From Rosellinia necatrix (taxonomy: Eukaryota; Ascomycota; Sordariomycetes; Xylariales; Xylariaceae): DNA of 64,000 nucleotides. The translations under genes and the position numbers were made by a program. Positions within the stretch are counted from its first letter, which is position 1. Every line of letters begins with the position of its first letter. The notes beneath the pieces were generated by a model. It ran no database searches. It had not been told where the DNA came from and worked only from the letters and a program-made list of their open reading frames with translations. Positions 18,880-31,227 of this stretch are shown here, one piece after another. Location of the stretch: contig JAGYVD010000009.1 of assembly GCA_021209875.1 (NCBI GenBank), forward strand, positions 2,480,001 to 2,544,000. The letters run 5' to 3'.

Positions 18880-21798
18880 ATATACCTCTTGATGTGCACT
18901 TCGAGAAAGTGCGAGATTGGCTTAGATGGTTACTACAGGTAGGTAGATATACTGCGACATGCTCGAGTGAACAGAATAAATAATTATCTAAGCAACTTTA
19001 GTCAATAGAACCAGGCTTGAGTAATGATTAATTATTCATTGACGGCCAACACTATTATCTGATCCCGTTGTCTTATTCATCAAGGAAAGGCTTGGAGGGG
19101 GAAACCAACGGGGAGTGCCAAGCAGCATAAGCAATTACATACCAGCGGGACATGCTTAATGATGCTGAGCGAGCCCAGTAGTGCAAGTACCTACGTACCT
19201 ACCCTATTGTACCTACCTATCTGGGTACTCTAAGTATCTACCCTCCCTAGGTAAATGGGTAGGTACTTATTTACCAGGTATGGTAGAGGAACTAAGGGTT
19301 ATCCTAAAGCGGACTAGCAGAAAGCTAGAACCAGACTGAAGCTTTGACCAGATGCTCTGCCCAAAAGCGGATAGCTGAGATTGGCCCCGCTCTAATTCGC
19401 AGAAATTTATTCTTGACTTTGAAACGTCGGGCTGATCTCTCATCTCCTTTCCCAGCTTTGTACTCTGTCTAGATGCAACCTATATGCCCCGAGGACAGCA
19501 AAACATATCATGTAGCTGTTGGTTATATGGAATCCCGACCTAGTGCAATTACATGAAATGTTTCATTTCGGATGTTTATTGTAAGTCCACTGTACTCCCA
19601 TTCACGCGATCCCTTTTCATTCCATTTGCCTGTGATGGGAGTGCACCAAAGCTGTATGGCGGATCACTGCTCTGGCCGCGCTGTGCACCACTGTTATATG
19701 ATGAGTTTTTATTTATTTAAATGTTCGACTTCTGATCATCCATGATGATAAATCCACTCTGATAACAACATTACGCTCATATCTTTGCTGCATGGCTTGT
19801 CCAGCGTTTTCAACTGACAGATAATCTAGAGACTCTGATCCTCTTGTCATCTCCGCGATTTACTAATGTCCAAGAAACGGCAGCCAGAGGCCTTGGAGAT
19901 GCTGTAACCACTTGTTGGTTAGTGTTTGCCGGCAAGGTGGCACCTCATCCTAATATCCCCAACATGTTTGTAGATACCTACATTACAAGACAGGCAAGAA
20001 AGAGAGAGGGCTCATGGAGCATGAATGTTGATTATCAAGTAAGCATGAACAACGTAGTCGGTTGACATCCGGGCTATAATTACCACGTTACGTTTAGTTA
20101 AACGTTTTTATATCTGCAAAGTCTTGTATCCTATCCTAAAGCTGTTCCTATCACAGTTCGTACTGCTAGTAGTTCCACAAATGACTTATGGTACTGCACA
20201 AAGAGGGAAGCTTCCCCTGTCAGGTAGTCGCCAGCTATTCTAGCTTATATGCATGGTCTTTGGGTTCGTGACAATCCCTAACTATACATCAACTCTGCAA
20301 CAGTCCTAACAAGAGATGACGTACGTGTGGTAGTAGGAACTATAATTAAAGTAACCAGACTTATATCTTGGATTTTTTAAGCCCAGATCAGTCTTATTAT
20401 AGCAATTACCAAATCAGTGTTTGCAAGCTTGTTACTCTAGATCGTACCTGACCGCCTCTACCTTTATCGAGCTCTGCCCCTGTGTATTAGCTAGAACCAG
20501 GTCACAGATGAAGGGAATAGGGAGGGGGGAGGGGCGATGTCATCAGGTAAGCAAGGTTTCTGTTTTAGCATGAGATATCTTAAAATGTGGCCTGACAATG
20601 GTTGTGTATACAATTTCTTCTGCCTCAGGGACCTATTTGTTGTTATTGCCAGCTTAATGCTTGCGTAAGGGGCAACATGGATTGCTTGCTAGATATGTTC
20701 TGGTTGGATAACGTCCACCGTATTAATACATCTAGCAGTTTTCTGTCTGCTACCTACAAGGGGAGAAAACACTGGATGGTAGGTATCTATTTAGACTAAC
20801 CAGACCTACCAAGCTCCTGCCTGCTAGTACCTACCCCCTCAAGATACCTAAAAATTACCTGAGGTACCTACCTACTTACCTTGTGAGGCAGGATGTAGGC
20901 ACTAAGGCAGGCACGTAGCAGCGCACATACCTGGGTTAGGTACTAGGTAGATAACTAGTGTCGGGTAAATGATGTTGCAGGTATAGGTACCCAGGATACT
21001 TTGGGTGCTCATGAATATTACCAACAGCTTGTCGCTGTGTACTTCCAGTCGGCAGATAATAGGGAATCGACGTGAATGGAATTTTTGTTCTGTCAGGCCA
21101 CCTTTGCAGCCTCCTTCCCTTAAGTATGCCTGGCTTAAGCTACCTAAGCGACGTAGGTACCTCGGTAGTGAGGCAATAGTGAATCCCTAGCGGTACATTA
21201 CCTATCCATATCAGCACCTTCCCTGACCTCTTGTCCTATTTCTTAGTCTAAGTAGAGGCACCCTCAACCTATCTACCTGAGTACACTTCAAGTTTTTAAG
21301 CTTGACCTTCTCATCCCTCCGATTTCTTTCCTGTCGGCTTGGAAAAAAGTATACGAGTGCCCAACCAAGGCTTGAAGAAGCTCGGCTTGTCGGTCATTTT
21401 TCTTTCTCCCTTCCTCACGCAAATTTGAATTTGGAAAACGTTGACATCAGGGGATACTTCATCACATTCACAATCGCGGCTGTGGATTGGTGGCCCTGCA
21501 TTGTCATTGTATGACAATACAAAAGGGGATATTTTGGTAACTGTTGCGTGCGTATTCACAGTATGTCCCCGACCATATACACTTTTGTTCATCAATCGCA
21601 CTTTTTTGCTTGAGTGATAGCTGCTCATTGTTGCCAATGGTGCACTACACAAAACCACAGCACTGGATCTAACAGCTTCTTCCTACTTTCCAAATCATCT
21701 GATTGTCATGCTATTGTTCTGTTAATCTACTAGTCTGGCCGTGTCACGCTAATTTCACGATAGCCTTGTCACTACTTCGGTCTGAAGCTATTTTGAAA
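18880..21798. other. Gene-poor region with CCTAGGTA-type islands
   Basis: No gene is supported in these 2.9 kb. Clusters of ACCTACC/TAGGTA-type short repeats occur at about 19185-19285 and 20800-20965. They are built from overlapping CCTA and TAGG units that form many small palindromes. Short frames such as 19844-20065 lack recognisable homology. Confidence 0.55.
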
Positions 21799-23478
21799 AT
21801 GGTCAGAAGAAGCGCCAGGATCAAAAACAATGCGGTGCCCGTTAAGGGCAATTGGGATATTCTCCCACACGGCATGGGTGCTCTGCCTAAATCCACGAGT
21901 CAGCCAGCAACCGAGACAATCCCCGATGTACAATTCCCGGAGCCCAAGGGTCCAAGTGGGGACGACAGCGACGAAGTCGTTCATCAATATGAACTTGAGG
22001 AAGTCGAGACCGAAACACAAGTCATCTCGGCCGTTGTGAGCAGCCCTATTCCTCAGCCGCAATCTGACAAGGACTCAATGAGCGAGTCAGAGGACGAAAG
22101 AAAGCACCCAATAGACGCCGTTGCACCCCAGAAACCTGAAGAAGAGGCCCAGAAAATTCAAGAAGAGACGGTCCCTGCGGAACAGGTGACTGTTTTGAGA
22201 CGATCAAAGCGTATACATGCACAAGCCAAGATCGGCAACAGTGACGATGTTGGAGAAGACGTGCCGTTGAAGAGGGCCAAACACGTACATAAGACAGTGA
22301 AAATTGAAGAAGACGCTGTTGAGGTTGACGAACTATCGAAGAAACCCAAACGTGTTCCTCGCAAGACAAAGGACAACCCATACGGATTAACCCCAGGAAG
22401 AAGTCCCTTCCCTGAGTGGCATGCTCCGAGTGCTGCCCAATGCGAAGAAGTGTACCGGATTCTTGCGAACACACATGGGGAGGTGACACAACCAGCCACA
22501 ATCCCTGCCCCATCATTGGAAATTGCAGGTTGTGGAGAAGTTCCTTTTGTCTTGGAGGCTCTTCTGAGGACCTTGCTGAGTGGTGCTGTGACATTCGATG
22601 GCGCAGACAGCATGGTGAAAGGCATTATTGCAAAATATGGCATCATTGAAGACGAGCTTGCAAAAGGCTCCATCGACTGGAATAAGGTTCGGCTGTCCAC
22701 TATCGAGGAGCTAGAGGACGCCATTCGCATTGGCGGGCTGGCCAGTCGAAAGGCCAAAGCCATCAAAGGCACTCTCGACATGGTTTACCAAGAGAATTTC
22801 GATCGACGCGAAGCATACCTGGCCGAGAAAGCAACTGGTGTGCCCGCTACTGTCTATGGCTCATCCGAAAAGACTGAAGGCCAGAAAGACTTGGAGATTT
22901 TGAAGACGGAACGGAATATCCTTTCGCTTGACCACCTCCATGGACTATCGGCGGACGAGGCAATGCGACAGTTTACAAAATTCCCCGGGATTGGTGTGAA
23001 GACGGCTGCTTGTGTCATCCTCTTCTGTCTTCAGCGACCATGCTTCGCAGTTGACACCCACGTTCACCGATTCTCACGATGGCTAGGCTGGGCGCCGGCA
23101 AAAGCTGACGAGAATGACACGTTTAGTCACTTGGAGGTTCGTTGTCCCGATCATCTCAAGTATGGACTGCATCAATTGTTCATCCACCATGGAAAACATT
23201 GTACTAGATGCAAGATGTCTACCGTGGAGGGGACTAAGGAATGGGAGGCTGTTGTTTGTCCTCTCGAACACCTTCTCGTCCGCGCTAAAAAGATGACGAA
23301 GGTCCAGAAGAAGCCGAAAGCGAACAATGCCAAATCGGGAACCCCTGAGGAAGAGGAGAAGGAGGCAGAAGCTGAACATGAACTGGAGCATTTGGAGGCC
23401 GAGGAGCCTGCCTTGGAGGTCGAGGAGCCTGCCTTGGAGGTCGAGGAGCCTGCCTTAGATGAGGAGGACGAGATCTAG
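21799..23478 (+). CDS. HhH-GPD DNA glycosylase/AP lyase (endonuclease III-like)
   Basis: This is a base-excision-repair glycosylase acting on damaged or modified bases in the nucleus. The start at 21799 (MVRRSARIKNN) gives 559 aa; an upstream in-frame ATG at 21703 adds an unlikely hydrophobic stretch. The first 200 residues are charged and disordered, with basic KRAKHVHK patches typical of nuclear targeting. The helix-hairpin-helix FPGIGVKTAAC carries Lys401 and is followed by VDTHVHR with Asp419. The 18-residue spacing equals that of the catalytic Lys and Asp of E. coli endonuclease III, so bifunctional lyase activity is expected. The expected Fe-S spacing C-x6-C-x2-C-x5-C is not seen; only HCTRC and a later VVCPLE remain. 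The acidic C-terminus has a three-fold EEPALEV repeat. Confidence 0.88.
   Translation: MVRRSARIKNNAVPVKGNWDILPHGMGALPKSTSQPATETIPDVQFPEPKGPSGDDSDEVVHQYELEEVETETQVISAVVSSPIPQPQSDKDSMSESEDERKHPIDAVAPQKPEEEAQKIQEETVPAEQVTVLRRSKRIHAQAKIGNSDDVGEDVPLKRAKHVHKTVKIEEDAVEVDELSKKPKRVPRKTKDNPYGLTPGRSPFPEWHAPSAAQCEEVYRILANTHGEVTQPATIPAPSLEIAGCGEVPFVLEALLRTLLSGAVTFDGADSMVKGIIAKYGIIEDELAKGSIDWNKVRLSTIEELEDAIRIGGLASRKAKAIKGTLDMVYQENFDRREAYLAEKATGVPATVYGSSEKTEGQKDLEILKTERNILSLDHLHGLSADEAMRQFTKFPGIGVKTAACVILFCLQRPCFAVDTHVHRFSRWLGWAPAKADENDTFSHLEVRCPDHLKYGLHQLFIHHGKHCTRCKMSTVEGTKEWEAVVCPLEHLLVRAKKMTKVQKKPKANNAKSGTPEEEEKEAEAEHELEHLEAEEPALEVEEPALEVEEPALDEEDEI
23398..23457 (+). repeat. 21-bp in-frame tandem repeat (EEPALEV)
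   Basis: About three 21-bp units encode repeated Glu-Glu-Pro-Ala-Leu-Glu-Val at the acidic C-terminus of the DNA glycosylase. The copies are almost identical at DNA level, suggesting a recent and possibly length-variable array. Confidence 0.85.
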
Positions 23479-24863
23479 GATGCTAAGATGGCGATAACAG
23501 GTTTGGGCGAAGGATTCTACCATTTCAACCCACCATTTATGGAAGGGGAAAAATGCTAGCCGAAGAAGGTAACGAGATCAGATGGTTGGACAAGGTATCA
23601 AGCTTCTTGTGATGTCTGTAACCCCCTGGCCTATCTTTGGGCATTTGATACCTAGGCACTGCCTTGAGAAGTTATCCCTTTGTGTACCTTCAAGATCAGA
23701 ATTCTAAGTTACATCCTTGATGGTCAAGCCATATATTGGTAGCTACAGTTCAAAAACCAAGTTTATTGAAGTAAAGGCTTAGTGTTCTTTGTAAGTGCTA
23801 AATTCGCTCTTTTTGGATGCAACTAGATACAGTTACCTCTGTATATGCTCCTAACACAGCCAACGGTAAGTACTGCGACTGACCGACTAATTGCGGATTG
23901 CTTAAAGCAAATAATATTAATAAACAGAAATAATATTAAATAAAAAGATTGTTTCATTTTATAAAGTTGATTTTATTGCACTATAGCATTACTTAGGTAT
24001 AATAATAAATACCTCTCTTTAGGTAGGCAGGGCAGGAACAGAGCACCTTAGGTCTTGCCTGCCTTAGGTAGGTAAGTAGTTACAAGGTACCTACCCAAGT
24101 CAAATCGAACTTTATTACGGCAGCTGGCAAGACAAACTTGACAGCTGCACACACTTTGCTGTCTAGGTCGCCAATACCTATTCCGAGCCATCATATCATA
24201 GGAAACACGTCGTTGGCTGTGACAGGGGTTGGTTGCTACAGCTTCCATCTTCATATCTGGTCCACCTGGGGAATATTCCACTTTCCACTTCTCAACTCCA
24301 ACAAAGAGGTACTGGTACTGTTCTGGTCGCGTTACCGTTCGCGGGGCATCTACGATAGCTACGGGCAAACAATGTGCTCTTTATCCCGTCGCGCTAGGTA
24401 GTGTTTCTTTCAGTGCGCTCTGCGTTCTGTTGCATAGGTGCGTCGCTGCGCGGTTCAGAGTTCAGAGGGCAGGCATCAGACCTCTCAGGGCCTTTGCAGA
24501 TCCCTTTGCAACCACGGCCCAGAGGCTCCCTCCAGCTTTCCAGCCCCCCGTACCCCGTACCCCGTGCCCGCGAAACCTAAAACTGACGAGCCCAGGCTCC
24601 TACTCATCCCGGATATATCTCGAGCCCGCGCGCATCTCCCACAACCCCCGCCGCCATCTATAACTGATGCTTTGGACAAGCTCGGCCCAACTCTTCCCAC
24701 CTGCCATCGGCTACCCTCTCCCTCCTTACCGCTCGACCTTGCCCACGGGCGGCTCAACACCGGGGAGGGCCAGCTACCTCCAAAACCTTGGCGGCTGTAT
24801 TGAGTCTTCCGCGCCGCGAATCGCTGCCTCGCCGGCCGATTGACATGCCCACCGGTAGGCGCT
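23479..24863. other. Intergenic upstream of SEN1
   Basis: The stretch has an AT-rich core around 23890-24000 and a TAGGTA-type repeat island at about 24010-24095. The part nearest SEN1 (24400-24860) is CT-rich and should hold its promoter and leader. No gene is supported. Confidence 0.5.
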
Positions 24864-27800
24864 ATGGCTGGTGTACACAACGTGCTAGACGTAGGCTTCG
24901 CGAAGCTGAGGGATGTCCCTCCTGACTTCCACCTGTTCTGCCCCAGGATTTCGGCGGACGATGACGAAATATACGAGGACCCCGATGCTGTCTCCAGCAT
25001 CAGCCACGATGAGAAGCAGCAGAGAATTGAAGACGGCCAGGCGAGACTGGATCTAATGTACAACTGTTCCCTGATACTGGGGCTTTCAAGAGAAGCGGCA
25101 GGACCGCATCGTCCCGATTTCGATTCTCGATGCGACGCCTTCCTCACAACATGCGCGAGCTGCGTGCGCAACTGGCATAAGGGTCGTGCCGCCTTTATAA
25201 AAGACATTACCCCGTACGTCCGAGCTGCCCCGATGCCTACTCCGCGCTAACCAAACCTGGAGGATATACGACGACACCGTAATCGACCAGATGAGAGACC
25301 GCTTGAATCAGTTCGATTTCGAACGAATTACTAATGGCCTCGCAGCCGCCGAACAGTTCATCCTCGCACGCGACAGCATCGTTACCCAGAGCACCTTCAT
25401 TAAAGAAGGCCAGGCCGACCTCTTAGTTTCCATCTACGAGTCGCTGTGCTGTATAGCCTATTTGAGCACGCCGGAGAATCGAAAACATTTTAATTTCGTC
25501 TTCACAACCATCCAAAAGCGAAAACCATTGAAATTACACGAGGTCCTTCCTACAACGACCATTTTTCTTTTTGACCAGGACCAGACTCGGAGAGACTTTG
25601 CTGTTCAGACGTTCGAACGGAAGCCGATTGTCACCAAGTCAGATTTTGACTGGGCCATCAATGACAGCCTCTCAGACGTAATTCTCAAAGCTAATAGCCG
25701 AAACACTGATGATGGCACCCTCCAGCGCATTTGGCAGGGGTTCTTATATATCCTTGACGTTTTAGAGGAGAGTATAGTCATGGAATGTCTACGAGGTATG
25801 ACTGTACAACCAAGTGTTTACGAATTGATGATTACCCAGATGCCGCAACTCCAGTCTGCCCCCGTTTTGAAAGCTGTGCTCAAGGCATTCTGTGGTCTCA
25901 TCCGCAAGTCCCGAAAAGCTTTTTGGGACGCATATAGCCAATGGTCGCCACCCGCCATCCTAGAGCAGATTATCAGGAGTCCTGCCTTTCGCCCGCTGCT
26001 CTTGCAGTCTGGCGAGCACGATATGACCCCCGACGGCCCTGCGGCAATTTCCTGGGTAAAGCCCCTGATAGACTCGATCTCTCCAAACCAGAAGACGGAT
26101 GTTTGCGACAAGTTGGTTCATCATCTTCTTGGCGACTTTGCTAATGACCCAAAAATGTCATCCGAAGGCAAATTCGCCTGTTCCCGTGGTGCCATGGAAG
26201 CTCTTTCTTCGTCGCTCGCGGGATTCGTGTCTCCCAAGTATAGACTTCACGCTGGCTCATCCACGATCCACACCAATGCGCTGTTGAATCTTACACTAAA
26301 ATATAAAGATCTTATCGTTCATCTGGCGGAGCTCCCTTCTTCCGACCCACAGCGGGTTTCAATGTCTAAAGCGGCGTTGGCTGTGGTTGGATTTGCTCTG
26401 GCACTTGACTCTCGGATCACACTCGAGGAGTGCAACGCCCTTCAAGAGAACGAAAGTCATGTTCAGAGAGAGGTAAAACGGAACTCTGCTGGTCTATGGG
26501 AAGCATTCCTAGAGATCCTCCAGCCGGGCGCTTATGAGCTTGCCAAGGCAATGCTGCTAGCCTTCGTGCCATTAATCGCCGTCGAGACTTTCCGTCCTCC
26601 AAAGAATGAAAAGTTGTCGCCTATTAAGACTGAGTTCAATTCAGAATTCCAGAGGACCGCGGAGGTCATCGGACGCGTAGTAGACCGTTTGGAAGACTTC
26701 AACCAGACTGCTATAGGGCAATTATGCCTAGAACCTACGACTATGTATCCCCTCGTTGCGACGCTCGTACACAGCGAAGAGCCCATTAATCAGGCAGGAG
26801 CATCCTTCGTAAAGGCAATTACGGGTGAGGATAGGCGTTCGGATGCAATCTTCAAGCTTCTTGGAATGCATTTTGTCCCCATGTTATCAGCTTACACCAG
26901 AGTCGTTAATGACATCACATTGAAAAAGTCACTCTGGTCCCCGCAAAACAACATACTTCGCTACTCAAGAGAGATTCTTGATGGCCTTTGCAACGCAACC
27001 TCGGGCATCCTAAGATCTAGAGACTTGACCATAGCCGAACAGGATGTGCTGGGCAAGTGGTGGAGCTCTCAGTGGGTATTCCTAGAGAACGCCTTGTTCC
27101 AGACAGATGCCTGGAGTCGCAAGGTGAGCATGGAGACGATGAAAAACTTCTGCCGAGAAGTTATGGAACATGCCGATGCCCTGCTGGCCCAAGATGGACT
27201 TTTAGCCTCGGCAATGAGTTCCAAGTCGTCTGATGCTACATCGACTGTTGGCTCCGAAGCCTCCAGTAAATCGATGAAAGGTATTCTAGAGGAGCCACGG
27301 GTTCACTGCTTGGGCCTCTGTAAGATGCTTCGACTGAAAGATTACTATCTTGTTAGCGTTATCGTCAATGTCTTGGTCAAGCTCTTAAAACGTCTTCGTG
27401 AATTTGGCATGGAAGTACCAGGGGCGCCATTGGCGTATATCAAAGATACCTGTATCAGGACTGAAAACAGCCGCTACAAAATAATGACAAATTTGAATGA
27501 TCGGCAGCGGGCTGAGTTGATTAAAGCCCTCAACGAAGAGGATGCCGATAATGACATCGAAATCCTCTCTGTGAGGAAGGCGGAAGGACCCAAAAAGCAA
27601 ACCAAGCTCGATGCATGGTCCAAGACGGGCAGCGAGGCTCCAGACGTGCAGAGTGCTCCGTCAGCAACGAAACCAGTCATCAAATCAAGCAAGGACGATT
27701 TACACGATCTGTTGAAGACGTCATCGTCGGACAAGAGCCAGTCCGTTCTCAAGCAGATGAAGGCTCGACGAGCTGCCCCAATGCCTCTGGCCAAGGCTCC

Positions 27801-30800
27801 CCCGATTGTTTCGATACCATCCATAAGAGAGAAACGGGCTAAAGAAGCCGAAGAAAAACGGAAACGCGATGCGGAAGCCATTGCCAGGGCGAAAGCACTG
27901 CGGGCTCCAAAGCAAACCGTAGTCGGCGAAGGCTCTGCCCTGCGGTCGCTGTCGGGGGTTCAGGGCAAAGAATATGCCCCAGCCCAGCGGAGTGAGATTA
28001 TGGTGAACTCGTCTTCGGAAGATGAGAGTGACTCAGACGACGACATGGAGTTCCTGAAACGTACAGGGACTGCTCCCAAACCTAATGACGATGCACAGAA
28101 TCGCATACAGTCAATGAAGCTAAATCCTAGAGGCCCGGTAAAAAAGATGAAGCTGCAGCGCTCTGCGAAAGATATGCGAGCTCGCCTTATTCCTCCTATG
28201 GATGTATTACATCAGGCGATTCTCGAGTGGGATATCTTCCATGATGGCAGTGATCCCCCCAACGGCATAACATGTTCACGGGTAGCCGATTCATACAGCG
28301 ACCCGCAACAGTATAAACAGACATTTTTTCCACTGCTGATCAACGAGGCATGGCGATCGTTTGTAACTGCCAAGGACGAAGCGACCTCGAAGCCATTCGA
28401 AAGTAAAGTTATCACTCGGATGAACGTCGATAAATTCATTGAAGTGAGCACGGCTATGCCTATCGCAAACAATAAGGATAGATTCCTTTCAGAGGGGGAT
28501 ATCGTTCTCTTTTCGCACGCACCGAATCCTTTGGAGGTAAAGGACGAACTTCACTGCCTTGCCCGGATCTGGCGAATTCAATTCAAGAATGGCAGCCTCG
28601 AGGTTCAATATCGCCTGAGTAGCCTTGCTGGGCCCATGTTGTCGACCTTAATGCCACAGTCAGAGTTTTATGCGATCAAGATTACTAATATGACGACGAT
28701 TGAGCGCGAATATGCGTCTTTAGAAAGTTTGCAGTACTATGATTTGGCACCCGAGATTCTAGAGGCCAAACCATCCCCGATGCTTTCTTTTAGTGAGGAA
28801 GCCGTGGAAAATGTCATGAAAAATTACCACTTAAATCAAGGTCAGGCTAAGGCCATTTTGCATGCAAAAGAGAACGACGCCTTCACCCTCGTCCAAGGGT
28901 ATGTGTTCGTGATTAGAAAAAAGCGTCTGATTTTAGCTAACAGAGAGCAGGCCCCCCGGGACCGGGAAGACGAAAACGATTGTTGCCATGGTTGGCGCAC
29001 TATTAGCCGGGGTCCCTCTCCCTTCAACGGGCACTGCCATTAGACGACCCGACGGCCTAGTTCCGACAGGCAACAAAGGAACCTCTAAAAAGCTATTGGT
29101 TTGCGCACCTAGTAATGCGGCTGTTGATGAGTTAGTTCTACGTCTCAAGCAAGGAGTTAAATCGATGAATGGAACCTTTCGCAAGATCAGCGTTCTCCGA
29201 TTAGGCCGTAGCGATGCTATAAATGCGGCGGTTCGAGATGTTACTCTGGATGAGTTGGTCAAGGCTCGTGTCGAAGGCACCGAGAAAGAGAACAGCGGGC
29301 CCAGCTCAAGAGAATTAATGCATCAGGAAGCTGGCCAAATCAAAAAGGAGCTTGCCGAACTCCGTCCTCAGCTCGAATCGGCCCGAGAAATAGGGGACCG
29401 CGCCGAAGTCAACAGGCTACAACGGAAGTTCGATGAATACAAGCGGCGCCAGGCTCAAATTGGCGCAAAGATCGACGCCGATAAAGACAGCGGGAATACC
29501 GCTGCGCGAGAAAGCGAAATCCGCCGTCGGCAAATACAACAGGAAATTCTCGACTCTGCCCAAGTTCTATGTGCGACCCTCAGTGGCAGTGGCCACGAGA
29601 TGTTCAAGAACTTAGCCGTAGAGTTTGAAACGGTTATTATCGACGAAGCCGCCCAGTGTGTTGAGCTCAGTGCGTTGATTCCATTGAAGTATGGGTGTTC
29701 GAAGTGCATCCTAGTTGGGGATCCCAAACAATTACCGCCTACAGTGCTTTCGCAATCCGCGGCCCGTTACGGCTACGATCAGAGTCTTTTTGTTCGGATG
29801 CAGCGGAATTTCCCCGATGATGTTCATCTTCTCGATACCCAGTATCGTATGCACCCGGAGATCAGCTTGTTCCCAAGTCAAGAGTTCTACGAACAGCGAC
29901 TCGTGGATGGTGGTGATATGGCGAAGCTCCGTCAGCAGCCATGGCATCAAAGCGAGCTCCTTGGCCCCTACCGCTTCTTCGATGTTAAGGGTAGCCAGGA
30001 GAAAGGCCAGCGTGGCAAGTCGCTAATTAACTTAGAGGAGCTGAAAGTCGCAATGCAGCTTTACGAAAGGTTTACTCTCGATTACCCACAGGTCGATCTG
30101 AAGGGCAAAATCGGCATTATTACTCCTTACAAAGCGCAACTCTACGAACTTCGCGAGAAGTTTGCCCGCCGGTATGGAGATCAAATCACGGAGTATATTG
30201 AATTCAACACGACAGATGCATTCCAGGGCCGTGAATGTGAGATCATCATCTTCTCCTGTGTTCGTGCTAGTTCGACCGGTGGCATTGGTTTCATGACCGA
30301 CATTCGGCGTATGAACGTTGGCTTGACCCGTGCAAAGTCGTCGCTTTGGATTCTGGGTGATTCTCGAGCTCTCGTACAAGGAGAGTTCTGGAACAAGCTG
30401 ATGGAGAACGCGAAAGCTAGAAATCGTTACAGCTCAGGAGATGTTCTGGGTATGCTAAAAAAGCCAGGTGCCAAATTACCCCCAAACGCCTATCTTTCTA
30501 CTCCAGTGCATAATTCACCATCGCCTCTATCCCACCATACCCAAGGTCTCGGTAATATGACGCACTCTAATGGTGGTTCGTCATTTCGGCCGCCCGGGAT
30601 CGTTAATGTCGAGGATGTAATAATGGAAGACGCGCCTGCTTTAAAACCAGTAATGTCAAGCAAATTCCAAACGGCACAGTTATCCGAAACTTACACGCTC
30701 ATCGAACGAAACCACGGCGCAAACCCCAAGCCTTCGGGATTTGGTGGCCTCAACGAACGTGGTGAACCGGCCGTTGTTCCGAGGTCGACATCAGAACGCC

Positions 30801-31227
30801 CCGTTATCCATGAATCCAGTCTCAAACGACATAGAGACGACCCTGATATGGCGAAATCAGCCAAACGGGTAAGGCACTAGTGGGTCGATCACTTAATATA
30901 GATTTTATGACTAAAGAGGAAAATCACCAGGTTGCAAAGGACGGAGTTGGCAGGATGCCTCCAGCTGGCCCTCGGGCAATGCCGCGGCCGCAAGACCCGA
31001 CAGCGATGGCTGTTCTCGGAATACCACCCAACCCACCCCCTGCGGAGAGGAAGGCGTCCTCGGCGCAACCCCCCACACCCAAGGTTCGTAAGTACCTTTG
31101 TGTGGCAAACACTAGGCTAATATTCTACAAGGGACCTTCAAACGCTCGACAGCCTAAACCCATGATGCCACCTAAGAAGAATCCCCCAGACCCTTTCATC
31201 AGGCGAAAGCCGAACAAACCTCGTTGA
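24864..31227 (+). CDS. SEN1: Sen1/senataxin-type SF1 RNA-DNA helicase
   Basis: This nuclear superfamily-1 helicase acts in non-coding RNA transcription termination and R-loop removal. Exons are 24864-25213, 25263-28898, 28951-30868 and 30919-31227, giving about 2,070 aa, close to other fungal Sen1 proteins. The long helical N-terminal domain spans roughly the first 900 residues and is followed by a charged linker. After splicing, Walker A reads GPPGTGKTKT, split by the second intron. Further motifs are APSNAAVDEL, DEAAQCVE (Walker B), GDPKQLPPTV, TQYRMHPEI, DAFQGRECEIII and RRMNVGLTRAKSSLWILGD. The C-terminal tail ends DPFIRRKPNKPR, a pattern I associate with fungal Sen1 tails. A further 48-bp in-frame intron (31084-31131) may be spliced or retained. 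ATG 24845 is an alternative start. Confidence 0.93.

Noticed and set aside
22046..22781. Long antisense frames within the DNA glycosylase gene
   Set aside because: The plus-strand frame carries the HhH-GPD motifs; the antisense frames are codon-bias shadows.
24485..25207. 240-codon minus-strand frame at the start of SEN1
   Set aside because: Antisense to the first SEN1 exon and its leader, with no family match.
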